In this document: in pieces, positions 1 through 11,735 of the stretch | Position numbering within the stretch: position 1 is the first letter of the stretch | Layout: each line of letters starts with the position of its first letter | Source of the DNA: Apostichopus japonicus | Lineage: Eukaryota > Echinodermata > Holothuroidea > Aspidochirotida > Stichopodidae | Direction of reading: 5' to 3' | Length of the DNA: 64,000 nt | Assembly (NCBI RefSeq): GCF_037975245.1 | Contig: NC_092567.1 | Span: 4,224,214-4,288,213 of the forward strand | Position numbers and translations under genes: made by a program | Notes under the pieces: generated by a model | Told to the model about the DNA's origin: nothing | Databases searched by the model: none | What the model saw: the letters and a program-made list of their open reading frames with translations, nothing else

Positions 1-1560
1 ATATCTTTTCTAATTTGAACCACTTTTGTCCAATAAGAAACATTCATAATAAGAAACAACGAACCTTTATCACTGGAATTGCCTGGAATGCCATTTGTCT
101 ATACAAATGAAGATTTGCTTCGCGCATGGCCATCACAACAGGCTTAGGGGGCAGGGGTGGGGAAATGGCCTTCCACCCTGTTGAGAGGGAGAAAACCTTG
201 ACTCGACGATTGAGTGACAAAAATAAGGAAGGGTAAAAAAGTAAACAATAAAGTAGTAATGAAAGTCAATAAATAGGTGTCAAGCCCATACGGAGAGGGT
301 TGGGGCTGTGTTGACATTTTCAAGGTCAGAGAAGTATCTTCCAGCTACTTCGTGGTTGTTATTAGCAAACAAAAATATTTTGGAACTCATCACAGATAGG
401 TCACAGACTTAAGAAGACCCCTCCCCAGGACACAAATTCGATAACTTACCATCCCAACTCCCCCCCCCCTTATCCTTGCACTCAAAATTATGTGTATGGG
501 CCTGAGTTTTGTATACAGCGTTGCCGATTTCGTTTAGGATGTAACTTGAAAACACCCTCGGTTCCCGTCCTATAATGAGCTTTACGCAGGGATGAAATTT
601 CATATTGGCTAGGCAACTCTCGTAGACCCATGAAGTACAGTTACCATACTTGCCAAAACTTACCCACTGTGTGTTAGGGAAATACGGCAACAATGAAGTT
701 TGGACTCCTAAAGTTCGTAATATTTTACCTCTGCAATTATCATTTTTTGTTGTAGCTGTTGCATTCCCTATCCCGTACCCGCCCTCCGTTGGGAGGAAGT
801 TAGTTTTATACTATCTCTCCCTCTGTAAATATGACTATGAACGCAATGTAGTTGCCGAATACAACATGCAACATATACGGAGGATAACATAGCAGCAATC
901 ACAACAAAAACATGATTAACATCTTTTACAGATGGAAGACATTACTTTTTCTTCTTTTTTTCCCGTTCTAATTTCGTTTTGCAGTAACGCACAACGTCTC
1001 ATTTATTTCCTCTAACATCTAACTATGTATGCATCTGCTCTAATTATTGATATAATGAACTCAATTGCCTTTTGAATGTCGTAATGCTTAAATTTTATGC
1101 GGGACAAAATATGCTATGAAGTATTTGCGGACATTCTGTACCAGGACATTTCATCCGGTGGGACTATATGTGCTGTGAGGGTGGGACACAATTTTCCGCA
1201 GATAATGTCCGACCGGACTAAATATGCTGGTACAAAGTGTCCGCGGAGACACTTTGTACAGGGGGACACTCTGTACTGTCACACCGGCCGTTCAATCTCG
1301 TCTTATGTACAAGGATACCGTTGCCATGGAAAAACTACGTCATACGCTGGATACAACAGAATTGAGGCTATGATCGAACCTGGGAACATTGATCAAACAG
1401 TGACAATCATATCATGCTATCTGAGATTCTGTATTGACACCACGATACCGGTTAAGGAGTTTCGAGTGTATCCCAATATGCACCTATTGATGAATAATCA
1501 GATTAAGTGCCTGCTGAAAGAGAAACATCAATTGAGGGGGAATAACAATGAAGTAAGAAC
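1..1560. other. Intergenic sequence, no gene recognised
   Basis: No exon with convincing splice sites or a recognisable product is seen. The stretch holds a C10 run at 460-469 and, at about 1100-1300, a more GC-rich block rich in short GTCCG/CGGAC motifs with an inverted repeat, listed separately. A 164-codon frame at 1097-1591 runs through that block but shows no domain; I treat it as chance. Confidence 0.5.
1231..1258. repeat. Perfect 11-bp inverted repeat with a 6-nt loop
   Basis: Arms TACAAAGTGTC (1231-1241) and GACACTTTGTA (1248-1258) are exact reverse complements around a CG-rich loop that overlaps CCGCGG. The surrounding 200 bases repeat GTCC/GGAC motifs. This looks like the core of a small decayed foldback element, but no outer boundaries are visible. 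Confidence 0.6.
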
Positions 1561-1566
1561 TATTAA

Positions 1567-2781
1567 CAGGCGCGTATGCAGGATTTTCTAACCCGGGGGG
1601 CGCGAATTACTATCTAAGCGGAGCGCCACCATCAGTTGGCGCGGAGCGTACAAGAAATTTTCTGGTTTGATACCCCCCAGATCACCGGAAATGGCACTTC
1701 TCGGGCTCGAAAATGACCAACCAGATGTACACTTTTGCCTAAGAACCAAGTATTTCCCAAAAGTGTTTTTCCATCCATAACCTTTTTGAAGATTGTCACC
1801 AGTCACACATCATGTTCGACCTCATTGCATGTCCTATGGATCATTGCTTTTGTAGGTGATTCTACGTCACGGCCCACAATAGCCGAAAGCCCCACTTTTC
1901 AAGGTTTTAAGCCCATTATTTGTTCAGAATTTGAAAATTCACATTTCTCGTGAACAAAATCACTTAAAAGCATACCCATAATGTTGCACAAAATTCAATC
2001 TATGGACAACCAATATAGAAAAACCTCCTGCAACCCCTAACAGACAGGTCAAAATTGCAAGAGTAGAGGAAAGTATGATGAAGAATGTTGGTCAGGAAAT
2101 TTTCGAAAATTCCGACACAGTTAATTTATTGGTGTCGAAATATTAAAACCTCTTATAATGGCTATTATAAAACTTGGTTGAAGGAACAGAAAAATAGCAG
2201 ATATTTCCGATATCAGGTATATCGAAACCGAACACTACACACATAGGCGTAGGTCCCGTAGGAGGCGGGGCTGCAGCCCCCCCCCCGCAACAAAATGTTT
2301 TTCCCATTTTTTTCGGGCGCCTACTGAAAGAAAAATAAATAGCAACAATAGCTTACAAATGATCTCCTTGGTAATTAAAATAAAGTTCTAAGCTTGGCCG
2401 ACATTACTACTGTAAAAGAGAGTATTGACATAAATGGATCTGTATGCTTTTTCTCCATCTACATAAGATATTTCGTTGTTTACATTAGCATCCAGCGATA
2501 TACTGTGCAACTTTCACGGACCGTAAGGTACACGATGCCATGCAATATAATGACCGATGCTTGCTTATATGATATTGGCATCGATATGTTGAAGGCGCGC
2601 TTCGCGCACGAAAAATTTTAGCTTTTTTTCGGGCAAGTCATTACAGCCCCCAAATCCAAATTTGGCTCCTACGCCTTTGACTACACACATAGACAGTTTT
2701 TGAGGCTGTTCATCGTGGAACATGCATTTCAATGCTCACTGATATGATGTTATACCTGCTCTTTGCTTTACAAATTCGAAC
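1567..2781 (-). mobile_element. hAT-like composite repeat, copy 1 (interrupted)
   Basis: The copy starts with CAGGCGCGTATGCAGGATTT and runs through sequence that reappears, inverted relative to this copy, near 28.7-29.3 kb and 56.3-57.7 kb. Shared landmarks are the 'TCTAAGCGGAGCGCCACC' block, the 'CACACATCATGTTCGACCTC' block and the 'CCTCTTATAATGGCTATTAT' block. It is interrupted at 2247-2679 by a separate insertion and resumes at 2693-2781. A CAGG...-type terminus with an internal non-coding body fits a non-autonomous hAT-like element. The superfamily is inferred from the terminus only; no transposase is visible and no target duplication was found for this copy. Confidence 0.65.
2247..2679 (+). 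mobile_element. 433-bp insertion with 13-bp target duplication (family X)
   Basis: The block is flanked by ACTACACACATAG at 2234-2246 and again at 2680-2692. The uninterrupted sequence (CTATGTGTAG followed directly by AGCTCGGTTTCGG, in the other orientation) is present near 56.24 kb, so this is a true insertion. Its ends are near-complementary (GCGTAGG / CCTACGC), and it contains a C10 run and two 'TTTTTTTCGGGC' motifs. The long duplication suits retrotransposition, whereas the inverted ends suit a DNA element, so the class is open. A related, inverted copy lies at 28331-28681 and a fragment at 27905-27971. Confidence 0.75.
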
Positions 2782-2940
2782 AGGCGTGTAGCGAGTAATT
2801 GCCAAGGGAGGGGCGAAGCCTGTAGGCAAACTATCTAAGCGAAGCGCCACCATAGGTTGGCGCGAAGCGTACAAGAAAAATTTTGGCCGAAAATGCCTCC
2901 CAGATCGCTGGAAATGACACTTCCCAGGCCTTGTAAGTTG
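2782..2940 (+). mobile_element. Terminal fragment of a hAT-like element related to copy 1
   Basis: Starts CAGGCGTGTAGCGAG and carries diverged forms of the same subterminal blocks as copy 1 (CTATCTAAGCGAAGCGCCACC-type sequence, then a CCCAGATCGCTGGAAATG-type block). It abuts the truncated end of copy 1, so it either inserted there or was joined by deletion. No coding sequence. Confidence 0.6.
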
Positions 2941-3021
2941 CATCTAAGCATTGTCTATTTTGAAATTACTAGCGATGTCATAAAGAAAATTTTCTCGGGG
3001 GGGGGGGCGGTCGCTCCTTCC

Positions 3022-3519
3022 CGAAATGCGTCATGTTCCCCGACGAGTCGGTCGAGTTCAAGACCAGCCACAGTTGGTTCCATATAGCACAATTGTACAA
3101 TTGTTTAAGGCGTCCACACACACACGCGCGTTATGATAAACCATATATAGTATTTATATAGATACATTAGTGAGAGAGGAAAAAATGGAAACGTCAAAAA
3201 TGGAGTTGTCGGTGTAAGGGGTAGGGTGATGCGCACACCCCCTCCGTAATCCTTGATCTGTCACTGGCTACCGTGTGTATATAATAGGGATCGGCGCTTT
3301 AACTATGACTGTTCCTCTTTCTCTTCCCGGGGTCTTGGCTATCTTCTACTCCCTCCTTTCTCCTTTTTCTCTCTTTTTTTTTCTTTTTCTTTTCCCTTCC
3401 TTCCTCTCCTCCTTTTCTTTTTTCCCCCTCCTTTTCCCTTTTTTCTTCTCTTTTTTTCTCTCCTCTTACCCCTTCCCCGGGGGGCGCGCGCCCCCAACGC
3501 CCCCCTGGATACGCGCCTG
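3022..3519 (+). mobile_element. Pyrimidine-rich element W, copy A
   Basis: This block is repeated, inverted, at 53385-53930. Order: a 'GACCAGCCACAGTTGG' block (about 3062), a CA/CG-rich stretch, a short TATA-rich stretch (3147-3167), a 'TGTCACTGGCTACC' block, a long C/T tract (3330-3475), and a terminus ending CTGGATACGCGCCTG at 3519. The terminus read inward is CAGGCGCGTATCCAGG, like the other CAGG-ended repeats here. The long frame across the C/T tract (3253-3519) codes only low-complexity F/L/S/P and is not a gene. Confidence 0.75.
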
Positions 3520-3845
3520 ATTAACGCTAGTATTAAATCAGAAATCCGCTCCGCTAAGCATCAGTACAAAGACCGGGTGATGTCGAAAGCGACTACTAAT
3601 CCGAGAGAAATGTGGAGGGGTCTGAAAACCATGATGGGGTGCAACAAATTACCGGAACCCGATTATGCGAATGTGGAGGCGAATGATTTGAATAGATTCT
3701 TCTGTCGTTTTGAAAGAACAGATCACGATTTCAACCCACCCGATGTTGATGAAGAACGGGAGCCTCCCTTTTTGCTTTCTGACGTCATTGCCGTACTCAA
3801 GGCAAGTAGACCTTCCAAATCATGCGGTCCCGACGGTGTCCCCGG
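3520..3845 (+). pseudogene. LINE ORF2 fragment: linker up to the GPDG motif
   Basis: The frame opens right after element W and gives a linker rich in K/R, then 'MWRGLKTMMG', 'LNRFFCRFE' and 'SCGPDGVPG', the motif that leads into reverse transcriptase block 1 in CR1/L2-type LINEs. The GPDG motif sits at about 3823-3837. The frame is cut at 3845 by the inverted-repeat insertion; reading on into the insert gives unrelated residues. The same frame resumes with WLLKHC immediately after the insertion, so the insertion destroyed a continuous frame. Confidence 0.85.
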
Positions 3846-4078
3846 CGCGAAATTATTTTTCCCACTTCGACGCGGCCATATTAGCATAATGGGCGTGGAC
3901 TATCGGTCGTTGTTACGGCTTATTGGTCTACGTCACAGACTATGCAGTGATATCTCTCGGGTGTTTGTTTGGGTGCTGAAAGTTCTCAATTAAGTTACAT
4001 GTCAGGGATTCTAGTACACGTACCAGTATAATAAATAGTTTAGTACAGAGGGACATTGCTATTTAGTCATAGTTATAG

Positions 4079-4113
4079 CAGGGAGCTGCTACTCTATCAG
4101 TAACAGCTCCCTG
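4079..4113. repeat. Hairpin inside the MITE-like element
   Basis: CAGGGAGCTG (4079-4088) and CAGCTCCCTG (4104-4113) are exact inverted copies with a 15-nt loop. It lies in the interior of the 910-bp insertion, away from the terminal repeats, so it is a separate structure. Confidence 0.7.
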
Positions 4114-4390
4114 GTTATAGTTAATACAGACGCAAGTGACAACTGTTTAATAAAATGGGTAGAATATTTCAAGTCTGTAACAATACCCAGTAGCGTACGT
4201 AAACTAATGATGAAAGCACGTAGGCTCCTTACTGCCGTTTAAAAGGGGTTCATTTATAAATGAACAAATAATTTAGAATGATGGATAAAACAATATGGGG
4301 CACAATACAATACATGTATCTTTGTAGGTTTTTAGCATTGAAAGGTCAGTGGGCCTACCTGGTGTAATATGAAGTGTAATAATCAATACC

Positions 4391-4475
4391 ACGGGAGGTT
4401 CATTTATAACTTTTCCAGACCCTGCTGTCACGGGAGGTTCTTTTCCAAACTTTTCCTGACACGGGAGGTTCATAA
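4391..4475 (+). repeat. Three short repeats of CACGGGAGGTTC
   Basis: CACGGGAGGTTC occurs three times at roughly 4391, 4430 and 4461 inside the MITE-like element. Two copies are followed by CAT-rich sequence, and a related GGGTTCATTTATAAATGA lies at about 4247. Short subterminal direct repeats can be transposase binding sites; that role is only a suggestion here. Confidence 0.6.
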
Positions 4476-4755
4476 CACATCTAATAAACAAACACAGTTT
4501 GATTTTGTGATGGAATTTACCTCAAGAGCTCCATAAGACCCGATTGACTGGGAGAAGCAGTCGCACATCATCATGGATCTCATGAAGTCATGTCTTATGC
4601 CTGAGTATATTGGGCCTGAGTATATTAGCTGAGTATATAATTAAAGAGCTATATACGTAAGAGCTCGAAGTCGAAGTCACAAACTTGCCGGCCTCTGACG
4701 TATTTCATAAGCCACGCCCATGTGGCCGCGTCGAAGTGGGAAAAATAATTTCGCG

Positions 4756-5593
4756 TCCCCGGCTGGCTACTGAAACATTGTCATCTTGAACTTGCCGAAA
4801 TTCTTTATAAGCTATTCACTCAATGTTATAAAAGTGGATACATTCCTAATGACTGGATACGAAGTAAGATTATCCCATTGATGAAAGTGCCTCACCCAGT
4901 GGAAAAGAAGGACTACCGGCCCATTGTTTTGACTAGTGTCATTATGAAATGTTTCGAGAAGCTTATTCGCACTGAAATCATAGAATGTATTCCATCATTG
5001 GACATGTATCAGTTCGCATTCCGCAGTGGAAGATCAACTGTGGATGCGTGTTTGCTGTTGGATACAGTTCTACGCCATCATGTGGACACTGTCGGTAATT
5101 TTGCCAGGGTTTGTTTTATGGACTTTAGCTCCGCATTTAACACTCTAAGCAATTCGAACTTACTTCGTACGTTAGATGCTCATGTAAACAATAACATCAT
5201 TTCATTGCTGTATCACTTTTTATTCAACAGAACTCAATATGTATACTGTGATGGGGATCATGGGGTCAGCAGTGAAGATATTGTCACTAATACTGGTGTC
5301 CCACAAGGGTGTTGTTTATCACCATTGCTGTTTGCCGTTTACACTGATTCCTTGTCCACACTTTATGAAAATGTTTACATTATAAAATATGCAGATGATA
5401 CGGCTATTGTTGGTTTGTGTAATGATAAATATCCACAGAGCATTGTCAATTACCACACAGCTATTGCGGAGACTGTAGCGTGGTGTGAAACCAATTACCT
5501 TTTTATTAACAGCTCCAAGACCAAGGAATTAATTGTTGATTTCAGTTCAGTTCAGATGCATGATCCAGTTATAATTATAGTGAGGTTGAGGGT
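4756..5593 (+). pseudogene. LINE reverse transcriptase domain (YADD)
   Basis: The frame resumes after the insertion. Recognisable blocks in order are DWIRSKIIPLMK, KDYRPIVLTS, FAFRSGRSTVDACLLL, a palm motif ARVCFMDFSSAFNTL (the usual first aspartate region), TGVPQGCCLSPLLFAVYTD, and the catalytic KYADDTAI at about 5384-5410. This is a reverse transcriptase of the non-LTR class. The catalytic residues look intact, but the frame is lost at about 5570-5590, before the thumb region, so the copy is dead. It shares a frame with the 3520-3845 fragment once the insertion is removed. Confidence 0.9.
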
Positions 5594-6037
5594 GTGTCAG
5601 ATTTTAAATATTTAGGACTCATTTTTAATCATTCTCTCACTTGGGACTCTCATATAGGCTCTACACTTGTTAAAATAAAGCAGCGGTTATATTGTATTTA
5701 TAGGTTGGGAGGATTTGGTCTAGAATATGAAAAGCAGCTTTGGCTCTTCCGTTCCATGGTGTTTTCCCTCATGGTCTATTGTGCTTCTGTGTGGCTCTCT
5801 TCCTGTTTCAAGACACAACTCAATTTGATTAACAGACATTTTAGAAAGTTTTATTCTGTAGATGATCAGTACATTGAAGATATTGTACTTCAGTATGTAA
5901 GAGGGATTTTGACTGATCCTGACCATCCTCTCCATAAGTTTTACACCATTCCACGTAGGTTGTATACCCTACCTCGTATGCGTACTGAACGCTTTAGGCA
6001 TTCCTTTTTACCGAGGAGTATTAAGCTTTTGAATTGA
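5594..6037 (+). pseudogene. LINE reverse transcriptase thumb and C-terminal tail, shifted frame
   Basis: Begins with SDFKYLGLIFNHSLTWDSHI, the block that follows the YADD region in CR1/L2-like reverse transcriptases, and ends [18 protein letters not shown] followed by a stop at 6037. It is in a different frame from the YADD block, so at least one indel lies between about 5570 and 5590. The natural C-terminus is present, so the 3' end of the LINE is close to complete. Confidence 0.88.
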
Positions 6038-6057
6038 ACTAGATGAAATTGTTATTA

Positions 6058-8910
<2,853 letters not shown>

Positions 8911-9094
8911 TGAGACACAAAATATTCTGCCTTTGAATTACAGATAAAAACAAGTCTTTGGAGCAGCTAAACAGTTCTAAACAGATTCTAGTTTGGTTTG
9001 AATGGAATCATATTATATTTTAACTTACGTAACTTGGTCAGAATCCTACCTAGTTTATACATATTATCTACCGGTTTCACTAAATTTCTGTCGA

Positions 9095-9110
9095 AGGTCA
9101 TCTGAGGTCA
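9095..9110 (+). promoter_or_regulatory. DR4-type AGGTCA direct repeat (unit 1)
   Basis: AGGTCA-TCTG-AGGTCA is an exact direct repeat with a 4-base spacer, the layout bound by some nuclear receptor heterodimers. It is conserved in the neighbouring duplicated unit although surrounding bases changed. Function is inferred from the motif only. Confidence 0.35.
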
Positions 9111-9330
9111 GGCGGGACCTACACTTGTTTCCAGAACAAGTTAGTACATAGACTAGATGTTACAAAATAAAGAAATATATTGGAGTTGTGACACAAAAAT
9201 ATTCTGCTTTTGAATTACGGATAGTTTCTAGATTGCTTTGAATGATATCAAATTATATTTGAACTTACGTAACTTGGCCAGGATCATAACTAGTGTGTAC
9301 ATATCTACCGTTTCACTGAATTTCTGTCGA

Positions 9331-9346
9331 AGGTCAAGTGAGGTCA
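9331..9346 (+). promoter_or_regulatory. DR4-type AGGTCA direct repeat (unit 2)
   Basis: AGGTCA-AGTG-AGGTCA has the same half-sites and spacer length as unit 1, with a different spacer sequence. Confidence 0.35.
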
Positions 9347-9600
9347 GGAGGGACCAACACTTGTTTCTAGAAAAGTTTGGGATGAACTTGAAGAGAAACT
9401 TTAAATTGAAGGTACACAGAGCGACAGCGACACTATTATTAGGAGAAGAAGAATTTCTTTATCTCGACCACAACTATACCAGCCTCATCTGTTTTGAGAG
9501 TTACTGTATAGCCTAACCTTCTGTGTGACCTTGATGCAGGACAAAACAGAGTAAGAGGTTGATATTTCAAGTTAGTACATAGACTACATGTTACATAACA

Positions 9601-10331
9601 CTGTTGACAATATATCTCTGATTAGTTTTCTTTTATTGCTTCCATTGACATTACAACATCAATATATATCAATAATTTCATTATTAGTTTCTATGATATG
9701 AACTAATGATGTAGAAACATATAAATGGGATGAATCGGTTGTAATTGTATCACAATGAGAGACCAGGATCGCCTCAAAGGGAACAAGTGTGTTTGGTTTT
9801 AATACTTGTGTACAAGCATTTGTACAAGCATAGATAAATACGAAAGATACCAAGAACAATTACAAAATAAAGGGATAATTATATCCTTGGAAATATGTAA
9901 TATCATAAACACATACCGCAACGCAGTGATTTCTTCCATATTTATATGATTATCTGTGTTTGTAGTTATGTAAATATATTCAGTTTTGCGGGACAGGGCT
10001 TGGGTTATTTTGGTAAACTTTATGGCTTCAATTGGGTTAAAGCAAATACGACAAAAATTACATTACAATGAAGTGATCATGAATATTTGTTAATCATCAA
10101 TCAACATCATTAATAAGAAGGAGCAAATTAACGATACCAAATGATGAAAAATGTGTATGGAGAACCGATCATTGCATTGAAGGTTCATGTTAAATATATA
10201 GAACATCATCTTCGTTATGATCATAATCATGTATTGCCATGTTATCTTACTATAATACGTTAGTCACGTGTTCCTATTGACTCCAAAGAAACATAATTAG
10301 AGATCATAATCATGGAATAAAGAACTGTATT
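9601..10331. other. AT-rich sequence, nothing recognised
   Basis: I see no supported gene, RNA or repeat pair in this stretch; a 66-codon minus-strand frame at 9659-9859 is uninformative. Confidence 0.4.
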
Positions 10332-11253
10332 GAAAAGCAAATCATGTCATTTTTATTAATGAATGTCTAAGACATTGTTTTAGTTTGATTTTGAATAACA
10401 CAATTAATGGTATAACGATAGACAGCCAGTCATTGTTATTATTATAACATTTAACAATATTCTTCTAATATTCACTGTATTACGCGTGAGTAATATCAAA
10501 GATTAATTCATAACATAGAAATAGGAGGAGCGAAATAAAGCAACTAAATCTTGAAAAAAAAGTAAAATTAATAAATGAATGAAGTAGAAAGCAATCTAAT
10601 AATTAATGACTAAATATAACGATAATTAGAGCAAATATTAGATATAGTCTTAGAATTGTTCTAAATCGAAGGAAAATGTCTGAGTATAAAGATAGTAAAG
10701 ATCTGAATTAAAACGAAACCAGTAGAATCATTTATAAAGCGCATTAAAATAACAATGAAAGAACGAAATGAAGAGTAAAAATTATGTAACAAGACAAGAC
10801 TGTATATGAAGCAATTAATGAAGGCAAAATGTAATATTTCAAAACTAAACTAAACTAATATTTAGTACTATAATATAAACGGAAGGTAAATATAGACGAT
10901 ACAATATTAAGAAAAAAAGCATATTATGTCATTGCTATTAATGAATGTCTTAGACATTGTTTTAGTTTGATTTTGAATAACACAATAGATATAGTCTTAG
11001 AATTGTTCTAAATCGAAGGAAAATGTCTGAGTATAAAGATAAGAAAGATCTGAATTAAAACGAAACCAGTAGAATCATTTATAAAGCTCATTAAAATAAC
11101 AATGAAAGAATAAAATGAAGAGTAAAAGTTATGTAACAAGACAGTATATGAAGCAATTAATGAAGGCAAAATGTAATATTTCAAAACTAAACTAAACTAA
11201 TATTTAGTACTATAATATAAACGGAAGGTAAATATAGACGATACAATATTAAG
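10332..11253 (+). repeat. Direct tandem duplication, second copy with 235-bp deletion
   Basis: Copy 1 (10332-10911) and copy 2 (10912-11253) abut and are nearly identical. Copy 2 joins '...GAATAACACAAT' (ending 10986) directly to 'AGATATAGTCTTAG', while copy 1 has 235 extra bases (10405-10639) between them. A second small difference is the loss of a few bases in 'CAAGACAAGACTG'. High identity implies a recent event. Not coding. Confidence 0.9.
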
Positions 11254-11269
11254 GAGAGTCCAACGGTCG

Positions 11270-11735
11270 CTATGGTTACTTGATTAGTGGAATATTAAAG
11301 TGTTTTACGTCTTCACCCAAAACGGTATCATAACATTCATGCCCACATGTACCAGATATTAACCAACAACTGTATTCCAAGTTTGGATACAACCTGTTTT
11401 ACTTGAAGGTTGTGGAGTTATTGCAATATAAAATATTGGCCATTCCCAAAATTTGGGTCCAATAGAACTTTGCGCTCAAACGGTCCCAAAAATATTGGGG
11501 CCCACAAGTTCGGGTCCAAGAGTGCATAACATCATTAATATTCATAAAGTCAGAGCTAACAAATAGGGCATACCTTTTTTACTAAAATACATCTACATTT
11601 AGCAAGTATGAGAAATATCCATCACTCCGTTGTTGAGTTATCGCGGACTCAAGCATGTGTCGCAAAAGCACACACAGACACACGATTTCAATATCGCATA
11701 GGTTCCCTTTGCCTTCGATAAGGGGGAGCCTAATT
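11270..11735 (+). repeat. Degenerate dispersed repeat ending in a hairpin
   Basis: This region has two related 'GTTGnnGAGTTATnGC' blocks (about 11409 and 11629), a CACACACAGACACACG tract, and a terminal hairpin with arms like TAGGTTCCCTT / AAGGGGGAGCCTA (about 11698-11731). This layout is common at the 3' end of dispersed repeats in marine invertebrates. The family is not identified and no partner copy is seen in the window. Confidence 0.4.

Larger units (their letters stand above)
3846..4755 (+). mobile_element. 910-bp MITE-like element with 33-bp perfect TIRs
   Basis: Left end 3846-3878 and right end 4723-4755 are exact reverse complements over 33 bases (beginning CGCGAAATTATTTTTCCC). A further shared ATGGGCGTGG block lies just inside each end. 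The target duplication TCCCCGG (3839-3845 and 4756-4762) can be read as 8 bp with the preceding G. Deleting the element and one duplication copy leaves the LINE reading frame intact. No transposase frame is seen inside. GC-rich 7-8 bp duplications occur in the hAT, P and Merlin superfamilies; the terminus does not settle which. Confidence 0.92.
3520..6040 (+). mobile_element. CR1/L2-like LINE, 5'-truncated and interrupted
   Basis: A non-LTR retrotransposon remnant keeps the linker before the reverse transcriptase, most of the reverse transcriptase and the C-terminal tail. It is truncated on the left exactly at the end of element W, split by a 910-bp insertion (3846-4755), and frameshifted near 5570-5590. 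It ends just before a (TA)n microsatellite. Such elements copy themselves by target-primed reverse transcription. The family is judged from YADD spacing, the linker GPDG motif and the [18 protein letters not shown]-like end seen in CR1/L2/Rex-type elements. No endonuclease domain remains. Confidence 0.85.
8911..9600 (+). repeat. Diverged tandem duplication (two main units plus a partial third)
   Basis: Unit 1 (about 8911-9165) and unit 2 (about 9188-9380) share 'ACACAAAATATTCTGC', 'GAACTTACGTAACTTGG', 'TTTCTGTCGAAGGTCA' and 'ACACTTGTTTC' in the same order. Unit 2 lacks about 45 bases after the first block. The unit-1 tail 'AGTTAGTACATAGACTA' returns at about 9570. Not coding. Each unit keeps a nuclear-receptor-like direct repeat, listed separately. 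Confidence 0.85.

Noticed and set aside
1097-1591. 164-codon frame as a gene
   Set aside because: It spans an inverted repeat and runs into the hAT-like terminus; no recognisable protein content.
3253-3519. N-terminal half of the 246-codon frame as part of the LINE protein
   Set aside because: It reads through the pyrimidine tract of element W; LINE similarity begins only at about 3520.
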